64,000 nucleotides of DNA, from NCBI RefSeq assembly GCF_002902945.1, contig NZ_CP026103.1:1612001-1676000 (forward strand), in the 5' to 3' direction. Both the position numbers and the translations under genes were made by a program. Below are positions 15,522-23,849 of the stretch, piece after piece; positions within the stretch are counted from its first letter, which is position 1, and every line of letters starts with the position of its first letter. The notes under the pieces were generated by a model. It was not told the origin of the DNA and made no database searches. It worked only from the letters and a program-made list of their open reading frames with translations. The stretch is from Paraburkholderia caribensis (GTDB taxonomy: Bacteria; Pseudomonadota; Gammaproteobacteria; Burkholderiales; Burkholderiaceae).

Positions 15522-16775
15522 ATGACGACCCGAGATCTGATGACGCGCGAGGAGGTATTGGCCCGGCTCAACATCAAGCCGGCCACGCTCTACTCGTACG
15601 TAAGCCGCGGCCTGATCGGCACCGCGCCGCACGACGACGGCCGGCGCAGCCTGTACGTACGCGCCGACGTCGAACGGGTGGGCAGCCGCAAGCGTGGACG
15701 CATGCCGAAGGCGGCATCGGCTGAATCGACGATGCGCTGGGGCGAGCCCGTGCTCGCTTCCGCGATCACGCACATCACGCCGCAAGGTCCGCTGTACCGC
15801 AACCGGTCCGCCGTCGAGATGGCGAAGGCTGGCTCTTCGTTCGAATCGGTTTCGCAGCTGCTGATGACAGGCATCTGGCAGGACGGCGTCACCGCCTGGG
15901 GGGCGCTCGACACGCCGCAAGCCGTCCTGCCGCTATTCGATGCGTACGCGGGCAAACTGGACGGCAGCGATATCGCCAACCTGCTCGGCATGGTGCCGCT
16001 CGCGCTCGGCATGCAGGGGCGCGGCGCGGCGGAGATTTCCGACGGCAGCGCGGTGCAGGCCGCACGCCTCATCATGCAGACGATGGCGGGATGTCTCGGA
16101 TTCCTGAGCAAAACGCGCGCGTTCGTGATGCGCGAGCGCGGCGAGAGTCTCGCGGCCTATCTGCTGCGCGCAGCAGGCGGCACGTGCACACCCGATGCCG
16201 TGTTTGCCGTCAACGGAGCGCTCACCGTGCTCGCCGACAACGAACTGGCGCCCGCCACCTTTGCCGCGCGTGTCGCGGCGTCGACGAATGCGGACCTCTA
16301 CAACTGCGTCGCGGCGGCGATCGGTTCGCACGTCGGTTTTTCGACGGGCACGGCGACGGAGAAAGTCGAAACCCTGCTGTTACGCGACGTCGCCAATCCG
16401 GACACGGCGCCGCGCCTGCAGATGGTTCGCGAGGTCGGCGCGAGTCTGTTCGGCTTCAACCACCCGCTGTATCCGGAAGGCGACGTGCGCGCCAATCTGA
16501 TCCTCGAACAGGTGCGCGCGCTGCAGCACGCGACGCCGGAGACGATCCCGACACTCGAATTCCTCGCGCTCGCCAGAGACAAACTGTCGATGCATCCCGG
16601 CGTGGCGATTGCCCTCGTCGTCCTTGCACGGGCGCTCGGCCTGCCGGATGGCACGGCCACGGCCTTATGGATCATCAGCCGTACGGCGGGCTGGGTGGCG
16701 CATGTGCTGGAACAGCGCGCGCAGGCTTTTCTGCTGCGGCCACGGGCGAAGTACATCGCGGCCTTGCGAATGTAG
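15522..16775 (+). CDS. Helix-turn-helix / citrate synthase-like fusion protein, putative regulator
   Basis: A 417-residue protein. Residues ~5-60 form a MerR/excisionase-type HTH (LMTREEVLARLNIKPATLYSYVSRGLIG, then DGRRSLYVRADVE). The remainder is a citrate-synthase-family domain: PQGPLYRNRSAVEMAKAGSSFESVSQLLMTG at the start, then the conserved helical core and HPLYPEGDVRANLI and RPRAKYI-like end. It may be an effector-binding domain recruited for sensing an acyl-CoA or organic acid, or an active synthase tethered to DNA. ATG 15522 is chosen; no clear ribosome site is visible. It is divergent from the bicupin operon, so control of that operon is likely. Confidence 0.8.
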   Translation: MTTRDLMTREEVLARLNIKPATLYSYVSRGLIGTAPHDDGRRSLYVRADVERVGSRKRGRMPKAASAESTMRWGEPVLASAITHITPQGPLYRNRSAVEMAKAGSSFESVSQLLMTGIWQDGVTAWGALDTPQAVLPLFDAYAGKLDGSDIANLLGMVPLALGMQGRGAAEISDGSAVQAARLIMQTMAGCLGFLSKTRAFVMRERGESLAAYLLRAAGGTCTPDAVFAVNGALTVLADNELAPATFAARVAASTNADLYNCVAAAIGSHVGFSTGTATEKVETLLLRDVANPDTAPRLQMVREVGASLFGFNHPLYPEGDVRANLILEQVRALQHATPETIPTLEFLALARDKLSMHPGVAIALVVLARALGLPDGTATALWIISRTAGWVAHVLEQRAQAFLLRPRAKYIAALRM

Positions 16776-16811
16776 CGCCTGTAGCGCCTTTAGCGTCGAA
16801 CACGCGCCGGC

Positions 16812-17720
16812 TCAGACGGATAAACCCGCAGCCGTGTCCCGCGCCATTTCGGCGAGCAGCCATGCGCGAAATGCCGCCACGCGCGCCAGCGACTCCTCGC
16901 CCGCCGGATAAACGAGGTAATACGCCCCCTGGCCCTTCGCGGTCTGCGGCAGCGCCTGCACGAGTCGGCCCGACGACAGTTCGGTCCGCACCATCGCCGG
17001 GTCCACCACCGCGACGCCGAGGTTTTCGCAGGCGGCCTGGATCACCATGTTGCGCGATGCGAGTAACAACTGGCGTCCGCCTGGCGGCAATGGCTGTTGC
17101 GCAGCATCGGCCCAGACGGTCCAATCGTCGGGCCGCGTTTTCGCCGAGAGCAGCGTGAAGCGCGCAAGATCGGCGACGCTCGACAGCGGTCCGTTCGCCG
17201 ACAGCGTGTCAGGCGAACACACGACGATCAGCGACTCCTCGCGCAGGAAGTCGCAATGCACGCCTGGCCAGTGACCGTCGCCATAGGCGATCGCGCAGTC
17301 GAGCGCCTCGCGCTCCAGGTCCACCTGCGCAATCGACACGCGAATCTCCACATTGGCGAACTGTTCCTGCACGGCTGTGAGCCGGGGCAGGAGCCAGTGC
17401 ATCGCGAAGGTCGGCAGCGAGTTGACGACGAGCGGCGCCGGGCGTTCGTTCGCTGCTACGCGCTGCCACGCCGACCATAACCGTTGCAGACATTGATCGA
17501 CTTCGCCGTGCAGCAGGCGCCCCGCTTCCGTAAACGCGAGCCCGCGCCCGGTGCGCGTGAAAAGCCGCGTGCCGAGCCGCTCTTCGAGCACGCCAAGCTG
17601 ATAGCTGAGCGCCGATGGGCTCAGATGCAGTTCGCGGGCCGCATGCACGAGGTTCAGATGGTGGCCGATCACCTGGAAGCTGCGCAGATGATTGATCGAT
17701 GGCAGCGCTTGTGTGCTCAA
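16812..17720 (-). CDS. LysR family transcriptional regulator (GcvA-like)
   Basis: Regulator of 302 residues: N-terminal winged HTH at about residues 8-68 (FQVIGHHLNLVHAARELHLSPSALSYQL, interrupted here for brevity, and LFTRTGRGLAFTEAG) and a C-terminal periplasmic-binding-type effector domain starting near NSLPTFAMHWLLPRL. The last features are those of the GcvA/AmpR group. It lies 75 bases after the reductase gene of the Rieske cluster on the same strand, so it probably regulates that cluster. It is convergent with the HTH-citrate synthase gene; two tandem TGTAGCGCC copies lie in the short gap (16771-16788). Confidence 0.9.
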   Translation of the reverse strand: MSTQALPSINHLRSFQVIGHHLNLVHAARELHLSPSALSYQLGVLEERLGTRLFTRTGRGLAFTEAGRLLHGEVDQCLQRLWSAWQRVAANERPAPLVVNSLPTFAMHWLLPRLTAVQEQFANVEIRVSIAQVDLEREALDCAIAYGDGHWPGVHCDFLREESLIVVCSPDTLSANGPLSSVADLARFTLLSAKTRPDDWTVWADAAQQPLPPGGRQLLLASRNMVIQAACENLGVAVVDPAMVRTELSSGRLVQALPQTAKGQGAYYLVYPAGEESLARVAAFRAWLLAEMARDTAAGLSV

Positions 17721-17795
17721 GGGGAAAGGCTCCGTCGAGGGACGTAACCCATCGTACCCAGCCGCGCGGCGCGTCGCAATCCGGGATTGCCGCGA

Positions 17796-18755
17796 TCAAA
17801 GATCGAGAACCAGCTCGTCTGTATGCGAGCGCGAGCAACACGGCAGGAACTGATCATTGCGGGCGCGCTCGTCGTCGGTCAGATACAGGTCGCGATGTTC
17901 GGGATCGCCCGCCAGCACGCGCGTCAGACACGTGCCGCAGACACCCTGCTCGCACGATGTCTCGATGCACACGCCGTGCGCGGCGAGCGCCTGCACCACC
18001 GTTTCCCGTTCGCTTACGCTTACCAACTTGCCGCTGCGTGCCAGCCGTACGCTGAACGCGCGCGCCGTGGGCGCGTTGTCACGCGTGTCGATCGCGGGCG
18101 CGCTGAAATACTCGCGATGCAAATGCCGGTCCGTCCAGCCGGCCTGCTTCGCTGTATCGAATGCGTGGTCCATGAAGCCGGAAGGACCGCACACGTACAG
18201 ATGCGAACCAGGCAACGGATCGCGCACGACACGCGCAACGTCGATTCGCGCATCGGCGGGTGCGTCGTCGGTGTAGAGCGTGCAACGGCCATTCAGATGC
18301 GGCGCGTCGAGCCGGTCGAGAAAGGCCGCCCGCTCGCGATTGCGTACGCAATAGTGCAGCTCGAACGAGGCCTGCGTCCGCGCGAGCCGCTCGGCCATGC
18401 TCAGCAGCGGCGTAATGCCAATGCCGCCCGCGAGCAGCACCGAATGCCGCGCGTCGTTCGCGAGCGGAAAATGATTGCGCGGCCCTTCGATACTCAGCGT
18501 GTCGCCCACGTGCAATGCGTGCATCGCGCGCGAACCGCCGCGCGATGCAACGTTGTGTTGCACCGCTATCACGTAGGCGTCGCGTTGCTGTGGACCTCCG
18601 CATAGCGAGTACTGGCGAACGAGGCCTGTCGGCAGATGCACGTCGATGTGCGCGCCCGGTGTGTATTCCGGAAGCCGCGTGCCGTCGAGCGGCGCGAGTT
18701 CGAACATGCGGATGCCTTGCGCGACCTCTTCGATCCTTCTGATACCTGTTTTCAT
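17796..18755 (-). CDS. Rieske oxygenase reductase subunit (VanB / phthalate dioxygenase reductase type)
   Basis: Electron-transfer protein of 319 residues passing electrons from NAD(P)H via FMN and a [2Fe-2S] centre to the oxygenase. Domain order: flavin-binding barrel (RQYSLCGGP at about residue 47), nucleotide-binding domain (LLAGGIGITPLLSMA, and the YVCGPSGFMD motif), C-terminal plant-type ferredoxin with cysteines in CEQGVCGTCLTRV and a fourth in LPCCSRS. This FMN-first order is the class IA/PDR family. It is separated from the oxygenase gene by the MFS gene, all on one strand. Confidence 0.9.
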   Translation of the reverse strand: MKTGIRRIEEVAQGIRMFELAPLDGTRLPEYTPGAHIDVHLPTGLVRQYSLCGGPQQRDAYVIAVQHNVASRGGSRAMHALHVGDTLSIEGPRNHFPLANDARHSVLLAGGIGITPLLSMAERLARTQASFELHYCVRNRERAAFLDRLDAPHLNGRCTLYTDDAPADARIDVARVVRDPLPGSHLYVCGPSGFMDHAFDTAKQAGWTDRHLHREYFSAPAIDTRDNAPTARAFSVRLARSGKLVSVSERETVVQALAAHGVCIETSCEQGVCGTCLTRVLAGDPEHRDLYLTDDERARNDQFLPCCSRSHTDELVLDL

Positions 18756-18776
18756 GGGGGATTCGGATTGATGTCG

Positions 18777-20138
18777 TCAGGCACTCTGGCTCACGCTTGC
18801 CACCGCATAGCGGCGCGACAGTCTCACGAGCAGCATCAGCAACACGCCGATGGCAGGCAGCAGCGCGACCGCAAAGAGAATCGTGTCCGGCTTCCAGCCG
18901 TTCGCGAGGACGGCACCCACCAGCATCGGCGAGCCGATCTTGCCGATCTGTCCCGCCGCGCCGCCGAGTCCAAGCGCCGTGGAGCGCACACGCGTCGGAA
19001 AGATGAGCGCGAACAGCGCGAGCGGCGCGGATTGTCCGATACCGCCCGTGAAGCCGATCACGAAGCCGCCTGGCAGCAGCGCCGCGAAGCGCGTGACCTC
19101 GAATGCAACGACAACCGTCGTCACGGCGAGCACGAGCAGCGCAGGCAACAGCGAACGTGTCGGCCCGAAGCGGCTCACCAGGTATCCGGCCAACCCGAGT
19201 CCGAGCATCGAACCGATGTCGAGGCTCGCGAGCACATACGATGTTTGCACCACCGAGATGCCCGCCGTCTGCAGCAGCGGCGTGAGCCATACGGTCATGA
19301 CCTTGATGGTCGCGTAACTCAGCATCAGGATGCCGAGCAGCAACAACGTGATGCCCGCGCGGCCTTCGCTGAATATCTCTCGCACGGGCACGCCCTTGCG
19401 CGTCACTTGCGCAGCGCCCGCCGCCGCGTTCAACCGTAGCTGGTCGACGTCGATGGTCTCGCCAGGAAAGAGCCGCGAGAACACGGCGCGCAACTTCTGC
19501 GTCTTGCCGCGCGAGATCAGGAAATGCGGCGACTCCGGCAGCCACGCGACGATGGCGAGCGCCGCTGCGATCGACAGCGCGCCGCCCACCACATATACCG
19601 CACGCCACCCGAAGTGCGCGAGCACATAGCCGTTGACGACCGCGCCGACCGCTGCGCCGAGCGAGTAGTTGGCGAACAGCACCGCGACCGCGAGCCCTCT
19701 GGAGCGGCTATGCACATATTCGGCACCGAGCGCGAGAACACAGGGAAAGATGCCGCCGAGGCCGATGCCGCCGAGAAAGCGCACGATCAGCAGTTGCGTG
19801 TAGTTCTCCACGGACGCCGTTCCAAGCGTGAGCGCGCCGATCAGCAACGCGGCAGCGATCACGAGCGGCCGGCGGCCGACACGGTCGGCGAGATAGCCGA
19901 ACACGAAGGTGCCGATCAGGCCGCCCAGTTGCAGCACCGAAAACACCACGCCGAAACTCGCGAGCGGCACGTCGAGCGCATGGGCCATGGCTTTGGTGGC
20001 GACGCTGATGGACTGGGTGTCGAGACCATCGAGGAAGATGACTGATCCGCATAGCACGAGAATCAGTCGCTGATAGGCCGAGAGCGGCCGGCTGTCGATC
20101 AGCGCGGCAGCCGCGCGCGGCGTTGCGGTCGATTGCAT
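18777..20138 (-). CDS. MFS transporter (AAHS-like aromatic acid transporter)
   Basis: Twelve-helix symporter of 453 residues between the oxygenase and reductase genes. Helix 1 carries FLDGLDTQSIS (DG-D motif, with L replacing Y), loop 2-3 reads ADRVGRRP, and LPESPHFLISRGK precedes the central cytosolic loop. This is the AAHS/sugar-porter-like pattern. It probably imports the methoxylated or otherwise substituted aromatic acid oxidised by the neighbouring Rieske enzyme. Confidence 0.88.
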   Translation of the reverse strand: MQSTATPRAAAALIDSRPLSAYQRLILVLCGSVIFLDGLDTQSISVATKAMAHALDVPLASFGVVFSVLQLGGLIGTFVFGYLADRVGRRPLVIAAALLIGALTLGTASVENYTQLLIVRFLGGIGLGGIFPCVLALGAEYVHSRSRGLAVAVLFANYSLGAAVGAVVNGYVLAHFGWRAVYVVGGALSIAAALAIVAWLPESPHFLISRGKTQKLRAVFSRLFPGETIDVDQLRLNAAAGAAQVTRKGVPVREIFSEGRAGITLLLLGILMLSYATIKVMTVWLTPLLQTAGISVVQTSYVLASLDIGSMLGLGLAGYLVSRFGPTRSLLPALLVLAVTTVVVAFEVTRFAALLPGGFVIGFTGGIGQSAPLALFALIFPTRVRSTALGLGGAAGQIGKIGSPMLVGAVLANGWKPDTILFAVALLPAIGVLLMLLVRLSRRYAVASVSQSA

Positions 20139-20198
20139 GTCTGTCTCCTTGAAGCGGGCGCGGTGCGTCCCGCCTTCTTTTCTGGTTTCTTGCGTCGC

Positions 20199-21248
20199 TT
20201 ACGCTATCGCCAGGGGCACAGGCTGATCGCTGCGCGCCTCGGCGTCGATCATCGCCGCGAGCAGACGCCGCGCGCGGATCGCGGCCGCGTCGGTGGCGAG
20301 CAGGACGGGACGCATCGACAACAGCTCGCGCTCGCCCATGCGCGTCTGCACGCCTTCGATCATCGGCTTGTCCTGTTCGTGAAAGCCCATTTGCTGCCAG
20401 CGTGCCGTTTCGTCGTCCGCGTCAGGATCGTCGAGACGATAGTTGCGCGAACTCGCATACAGATACTGCGTCGCCGCTGCACCGATGGGTGTGACGATGT
20501 GCGTGCCGATCCGCACGAGGCCTTGCTCGCGCGGCCTGCCAGCGGGCACCACGCCCGTCTCCAGCAGACAGCAGCCCGGCGCATGCCAGCGTATGTTCAG
20601 CCAGTAATCCACGGGCGCGTCGGGATCGTCGAGAAACGGGCGGAACGATTGCGGCGCGCGCGTCGCGGCCACCATGCGCCGGCTTTCCAGCGCACTGCCG
20701 TCCTGCACGACATCGTGTTTCGCCTGAAGAAAATCGTCGACCTGCTGATACGGCGCGTGCAGGTAGTTCACATGCGAAAGGTCCATCAGATTATCGACGA
20801 CCAGTTCGTAATGCGCTGTTTGGGTCATCTCGTCACCGACGGTTTTCAGTCGCGGCGACACCAGATGCGAAAAATCGGGGATCAGGCTCGCGTCGGCGCG
20901 CGATGGTTCGCCCGCCCATATCCACACGAGCCCATACCGGTCTTCTGCCGGAAAGCTGCGCACGCGCGCGCCGGGAGGAATGCGGCCGTCGCCGTGCGGA
21001 TTCTTCGAGCAGTCGCCGCTACAGTCGAACTGCAGTCCGTGATATCCGCATTCGACGCCGTCGCCGACCCGCTTGCCCATCGACAGTGGTGCAAAGCGAT
21101 GCGGGCAGCGGTCGATCATCGCGACGGGTGCGCCATCGTGCTTGCGGTAGAGCAGCATCGGCTCGCCTAGCAACTCGCGGGTGGAAAAATCGACGCCGAC
21201 ATCGCGGCTCCACGCCGCGGCGTACCACGTGTTCCTCAGCAATTTCAT
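20199..21248 (-). CDS. Rieske non-haem iron oxygenase (vanillate O-demethylase type)
   Basis: Catalytic subunit of 349 residues. The Rieske [2Fe-2S] ligands are visible as CPHRFAPLS (C-x-H) and CGYHGLQF (C-x2-H) around residues 48-75. The mononuclear iron site is in DNLMDLSHVNYLH, with a distal aspartate near the end expected. Length and the start MKLLRNTWYAAAWSRDV match the VanA/phthalate-type group that uses a separate reductase, found 1.4 kb downstream. O-demethylation or ring hydroxylation of an aromatic acid is likely; the substrate is not proven. Confidence 0.9.
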   Translation of the reverse strand: MKLLRNTWYAAAWSRDVGVDFSTRELLGEPMLLYRKHDGAPVAMIDRCPHRFAPLSMGKRVGDGVECGYHGLQFDCSGDCSKNPHGDGRIPPGARVRSFPAEDRYGLVWIWAGEPSRADASLIPDFSHLVSPRLKTVGDEMTQTAHYELVVDNLMDLSHVNYLHAPYQQVDDFLQAKHDVVQDGSALESRRMVAATRAPQSFRPFLDDPDAPVDYWLNIRWHAPGCCLLETGVVPAGRPREQGLVRIGTHIVTPIGAAATQYLYASSRNYRLDDPDADDETARWQQMGFHEQDKPMIEGVQTRMGERELLSMRPVLLATDAAAIRARRLLAAMIDAEARSDQPVPLAIA

Positions 21249-21411
21249 GACTCGCTTTCCTCGAATAACGCTGTCGTTGGGGACAAGGGCAGGTTATCGG
21301 CGAAACACGAGTACGACAAACGCAATTATTTGGCGGCAGAATCGCAATTTTTCGATGCCTATACCGAGAAGCGCTACAGGCACGTTTCAAGAAGGCAAGA
21401 CAGGGTTGTGA

Positions 21412-21879
21412 CTACGCGCCCTGCCGCTGCTTCCAGTCAGCGTATAGATCACCATGCGATTCCAGCCGAACCGGTTCATAACGGATCTTGACGGTTTGCT
21501 CGGCAAACGGCTTCGCGAGGTCGGCGTACACAGCCGCTGTCGACAGCCCATAAGGCGCGCCGTCTTCGTTGGAGTACGCATAAAACACTTCACCGATGCC
21601 CGCCATCCGCATCGCGGCAAGACACATCGGACACGGATGACCGCTCGCATACACCGTGCATCCCGCGAGATCCGGCGAGCCGAGTTTCTGGCTCGCCGCG
21701 CGGATCGCGTTCAATTCCGCGTGCGAGGTCGGATCGTTCGTGCGCAGTATGTCGTTCACGCCTGTTGCGACGACCTTTCCATCCTTGACGATCACTGCGC
21801 CAAACGGCCGGCCGCCGCTCTCGATATTGCCGTAGGCGAGTTCGATTGCTTCAGCGAGGTAACGTTGTTGCGGGGTCAT
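21412..21879 (-). CDS. Cytidine/guanine deaminase family protein
   Basis: Zinc-dependent nucleobase deaminase of 155 residues. Zinc and catalytic residues are in TSHAELNAIRAA (H-A-E) and SGHPCPMCLAAM (P-C-x-x-C). The acidic C terminus and GGRPFGAVIVKDG start resemble guanine deaminases of the GuaD type. ATG 21879 is chosen because longer frames pass through the upstream chemoreceptor gene. No operon partner is evident; a 46-base gap separates it from the chemoreceptor. Confidence 0.87.
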   Translation of the reverse strand: MTPQQRYLAEAIELAYGNIESGGRPFGAVIVKDGKVVATGVNDILRTNDPTSHAELNAIRAASQKLGSPDLAGCTVYASGHPCPMCLAAMRMAGIGEVFYAYSNEDGAPYGLSTAAVYADLAKPFAEQTVKIRYEPVRLESHGDLYADWKQRQGA

Positions 21880-21925
21880 GGCAGTCGCTCCTTGAATACG
21901 TCCCAGGAGTTTACGACACGTCGAT

Positions 21926-23629
21926 TCAAAACGTCTCCCACTCGACTTCCGCCCGCGTTTGAACGGCCGGCTCGCGTTGTGCGACGCCCTTCTTCGCGGC
22001 CACCGCGCGAGTGCGAATCGGCGTCGCGTGCGCAGCCGCCGCATGAATCCCCTGCTGCCCGCCATCGAGCCTGAACATCGCCACCGCAGCCTTGAGGCTC
22101 GCGGCCTGATCGGCCATCGACTGCGCGGCTGCTGTCGCCTGTTCGACGAGCGCGGCATTCTGCTGCGTCACCTGATCCATCTGCGCGACGGCCGTATTGA
22201 CCTGTTCGATGCCCGTCGACTGTTCTGTCGACGCCGCCGCGATTTCGCTCATGATGTCCGTCACGCGTTTCACCGAGCGGACCACGTCGTTCATCGTCTC
22301 GCCCGCGTCGTGCACGAGCGTCGAGCCCGTCGACACATGGGCAGCGGATGTTTCGATCAACGCCTTGATCTCTTTCGCGGCGGCAGCGCTGCGTTGCGCG
22401 AGCGTGCGAACCTCGCCCGCGACCACAGCGAAGCCGCGGCCCTCTTCTCCGGCGCGTGCCGCTTCGACGGCCGCGTTGAGCGCGAGAATGTTCGTCTGGA
22501 ACGCAATGCCTTCGATCACCGAAATGATCTCGGAAACGCGCGAAGAACTCGATGAGATGTCATCCATCGTCGCGACGACCTTGCGTACCACATCGCCGCC
22601 CGTCGTCGCGGTCTGCGATGCGTTGCTCGCCAGCGTGCTGCCCTGGCGAGCGTTTTCGGTGTTCTGCCGGACTGTCGACGTAAGCTCTTCCATGCTCGCA
22701 GCCGTTTCTTCCAGCGAAGCCGCCTGCTCTTCCGTGCGCTGCGACAGATCGGTGTTGCCCTGCGCGATTTCGCCCGCCGCGACCGAGATCGACTCGGCCG
22801 ATTGTTTGATGTCGGCGACGATCGACGTGAGCCGCGCGCGCATCGTGTCCAGCGATCCCATCAGGCTGTCGGCATCGGCGTTCGCGAGATCGACCTTGAC
22901 GGCGAGATTGCCCTGCGCGATCTGCGCGGCGATATCCTGCGCGCTGCGCGGCTCGCCGCCCAGTTGCCGCAGGATGCTGCGGGTAATCAGCGTCGCCGTG
23001 AGCAGCGCGAGCGCAATCGATGCCGCCACGATCGCCGCGATCAGCACGCGAATCCGCGAGTAGGTCGCGATTGCGTCCTGCTGCGCGACGAGATTCGACT
23101 GGTCTTCGAAATCCGCCAGCTCCGCCGCGTGCGCAAGCCATGTGCGTTGCGTCGGCCGGGCACGTTCGAGCAGCAACTGGGTCGCGGCGATCGTGTCGTT
23201 CGCGAGACTGAGCTCGACCACCTTGCTCATCGGCGGCACAGCAGCGGACTCTTCCTGCTTGAGCGCGGCCATCAGCGAACGCTCGCGCGCGTCGGTTCCG
23301 GCTTCTTCCGCAAACATGCGGTCGAGCTTCTGATACGCGTCCGCGTAAAGCGCGCTCTGCTTCGCAATCCGCTCGGCTTCGGCTCGCCTGTCCGCAGCGG
23401 TCGTATAGAGCACGACGTTGCGCATCGCGATCGCGCGGTCCTGAATCGACGTGCGAAGCTCGTTGGCGAGACGCGCCTGCGTACCGTTGACGCGGGCAAT
23501 CTCATCCAGTTTGCCGTTCAGCGCCCACAGGCCATAGAAACCGATCATCGCCACAGCGAGCAGCAAGGCCGTCAACAGGCCGAATCCGGCAAGCAGGCGT
23601 GTCGAGACATTCAGGTCGCGCAGTTTCAT
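21926..23629 (-). CDS. Methyl-accepting chemotaxis protein with CheR-docking tail
   Basis: Inner-membrane chemoreceptor of 567 residues. Helix 1 is near residues 10-35, a four-helix-bundle periplasmic sensor spans about 36-190, helix 2 is near 193-215, then HAMP and the signalling hairpin with the hyperconserved tip EGIAFQTNILALNAAVEAARAG (shown partly to stay brief). The chain ends EWETF, matching the NWETF-like pentapeptide that tethers CheR and CheB. That tail suggests a major, high-abundance receptor. A FliA-like promoter lies just upstream. The ligand is unknown. Confidence 0.93.
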   Translation of the reverse strand: MKLRDLNVSTRLLAGFGLLTALLLAVAMIGFYGLWALNGKLDEIARVNGTQARLANELRTSIQDRAIAMRNVVLYTTAADRRAEAERIAKQSALYADAYQKLDRMFAEEAGTDARERSLMAALKQEESAAVPPMSKVVELSLANDTIAATQLLLERARPTQRTWLAHAAELADFEDQSNLVAQQDAIATYSRIRVLIAAIVAASIALALLTATLITRSILRQLGGEPRSAQDIAAQIAQGNLAVKVDLANADADSLMGSLDTMRARLTSIVADIKQSAESISVAAGEIAQGNTDLSQRTEEQAASLEETAASMEELTSTVRQNTENARQGSTLASNASQTATTGGDVVRKVVATMDDISSSSSRVSEIISVIEGIAFQTNILALNAAVEAARAGEEGRGFAVVAGEVRTLAQRSAAAAKEIKALIETSAAHVSTGSTLVHDAGETMNDVVRSVKRVTDIMSEIAAASTEQSTGIEQVNTAVAQMDQVTQQNAALVEQATAAAQSMADQAASLKAAVAMFRLDGGQQGIHAAAAHATPIRTRAVAAKKGVAQREPAVQTRAEVEWETF

Positions 23630-23661
23630 TGCAGTCGTGCCTCGTTGTTGGTTACAACTTG

Positions 23662-23688
23662 TTTACGGCAAACCAACGAACGACTTAA
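23662..23688 (-). promoter_or_regulatory. Candidate sigma-28 (FliA) promoter for the chemoreceptor
   Basis: On the minus strand, TTAAGTCG, 11 bases, then GCCGTAAA resembles the flagellar consensus TAAAGTTT-N11-GCCGATAA (five and six of eight matches). It lies about 33 bases upstream of the chemoreceptor ATG. FliA control of chemoreceptors is established in many proteobacteria. Confidence 0.5.
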
Positions 23689-23849
23689 TGCGGCTTTATG
23701 CCGCACTGCACATAGCGGTTACAACACGGACGTTCGTTCGATGCCGACGCCGACGCGTGACGGCATTAGCAACGCGTCGACCGCTAATCAGCCGACGTGA
23801 CGCGGACGACGTGCGCGCCGCGTCGTCCGTGCCCTCATCTCATCCCATC

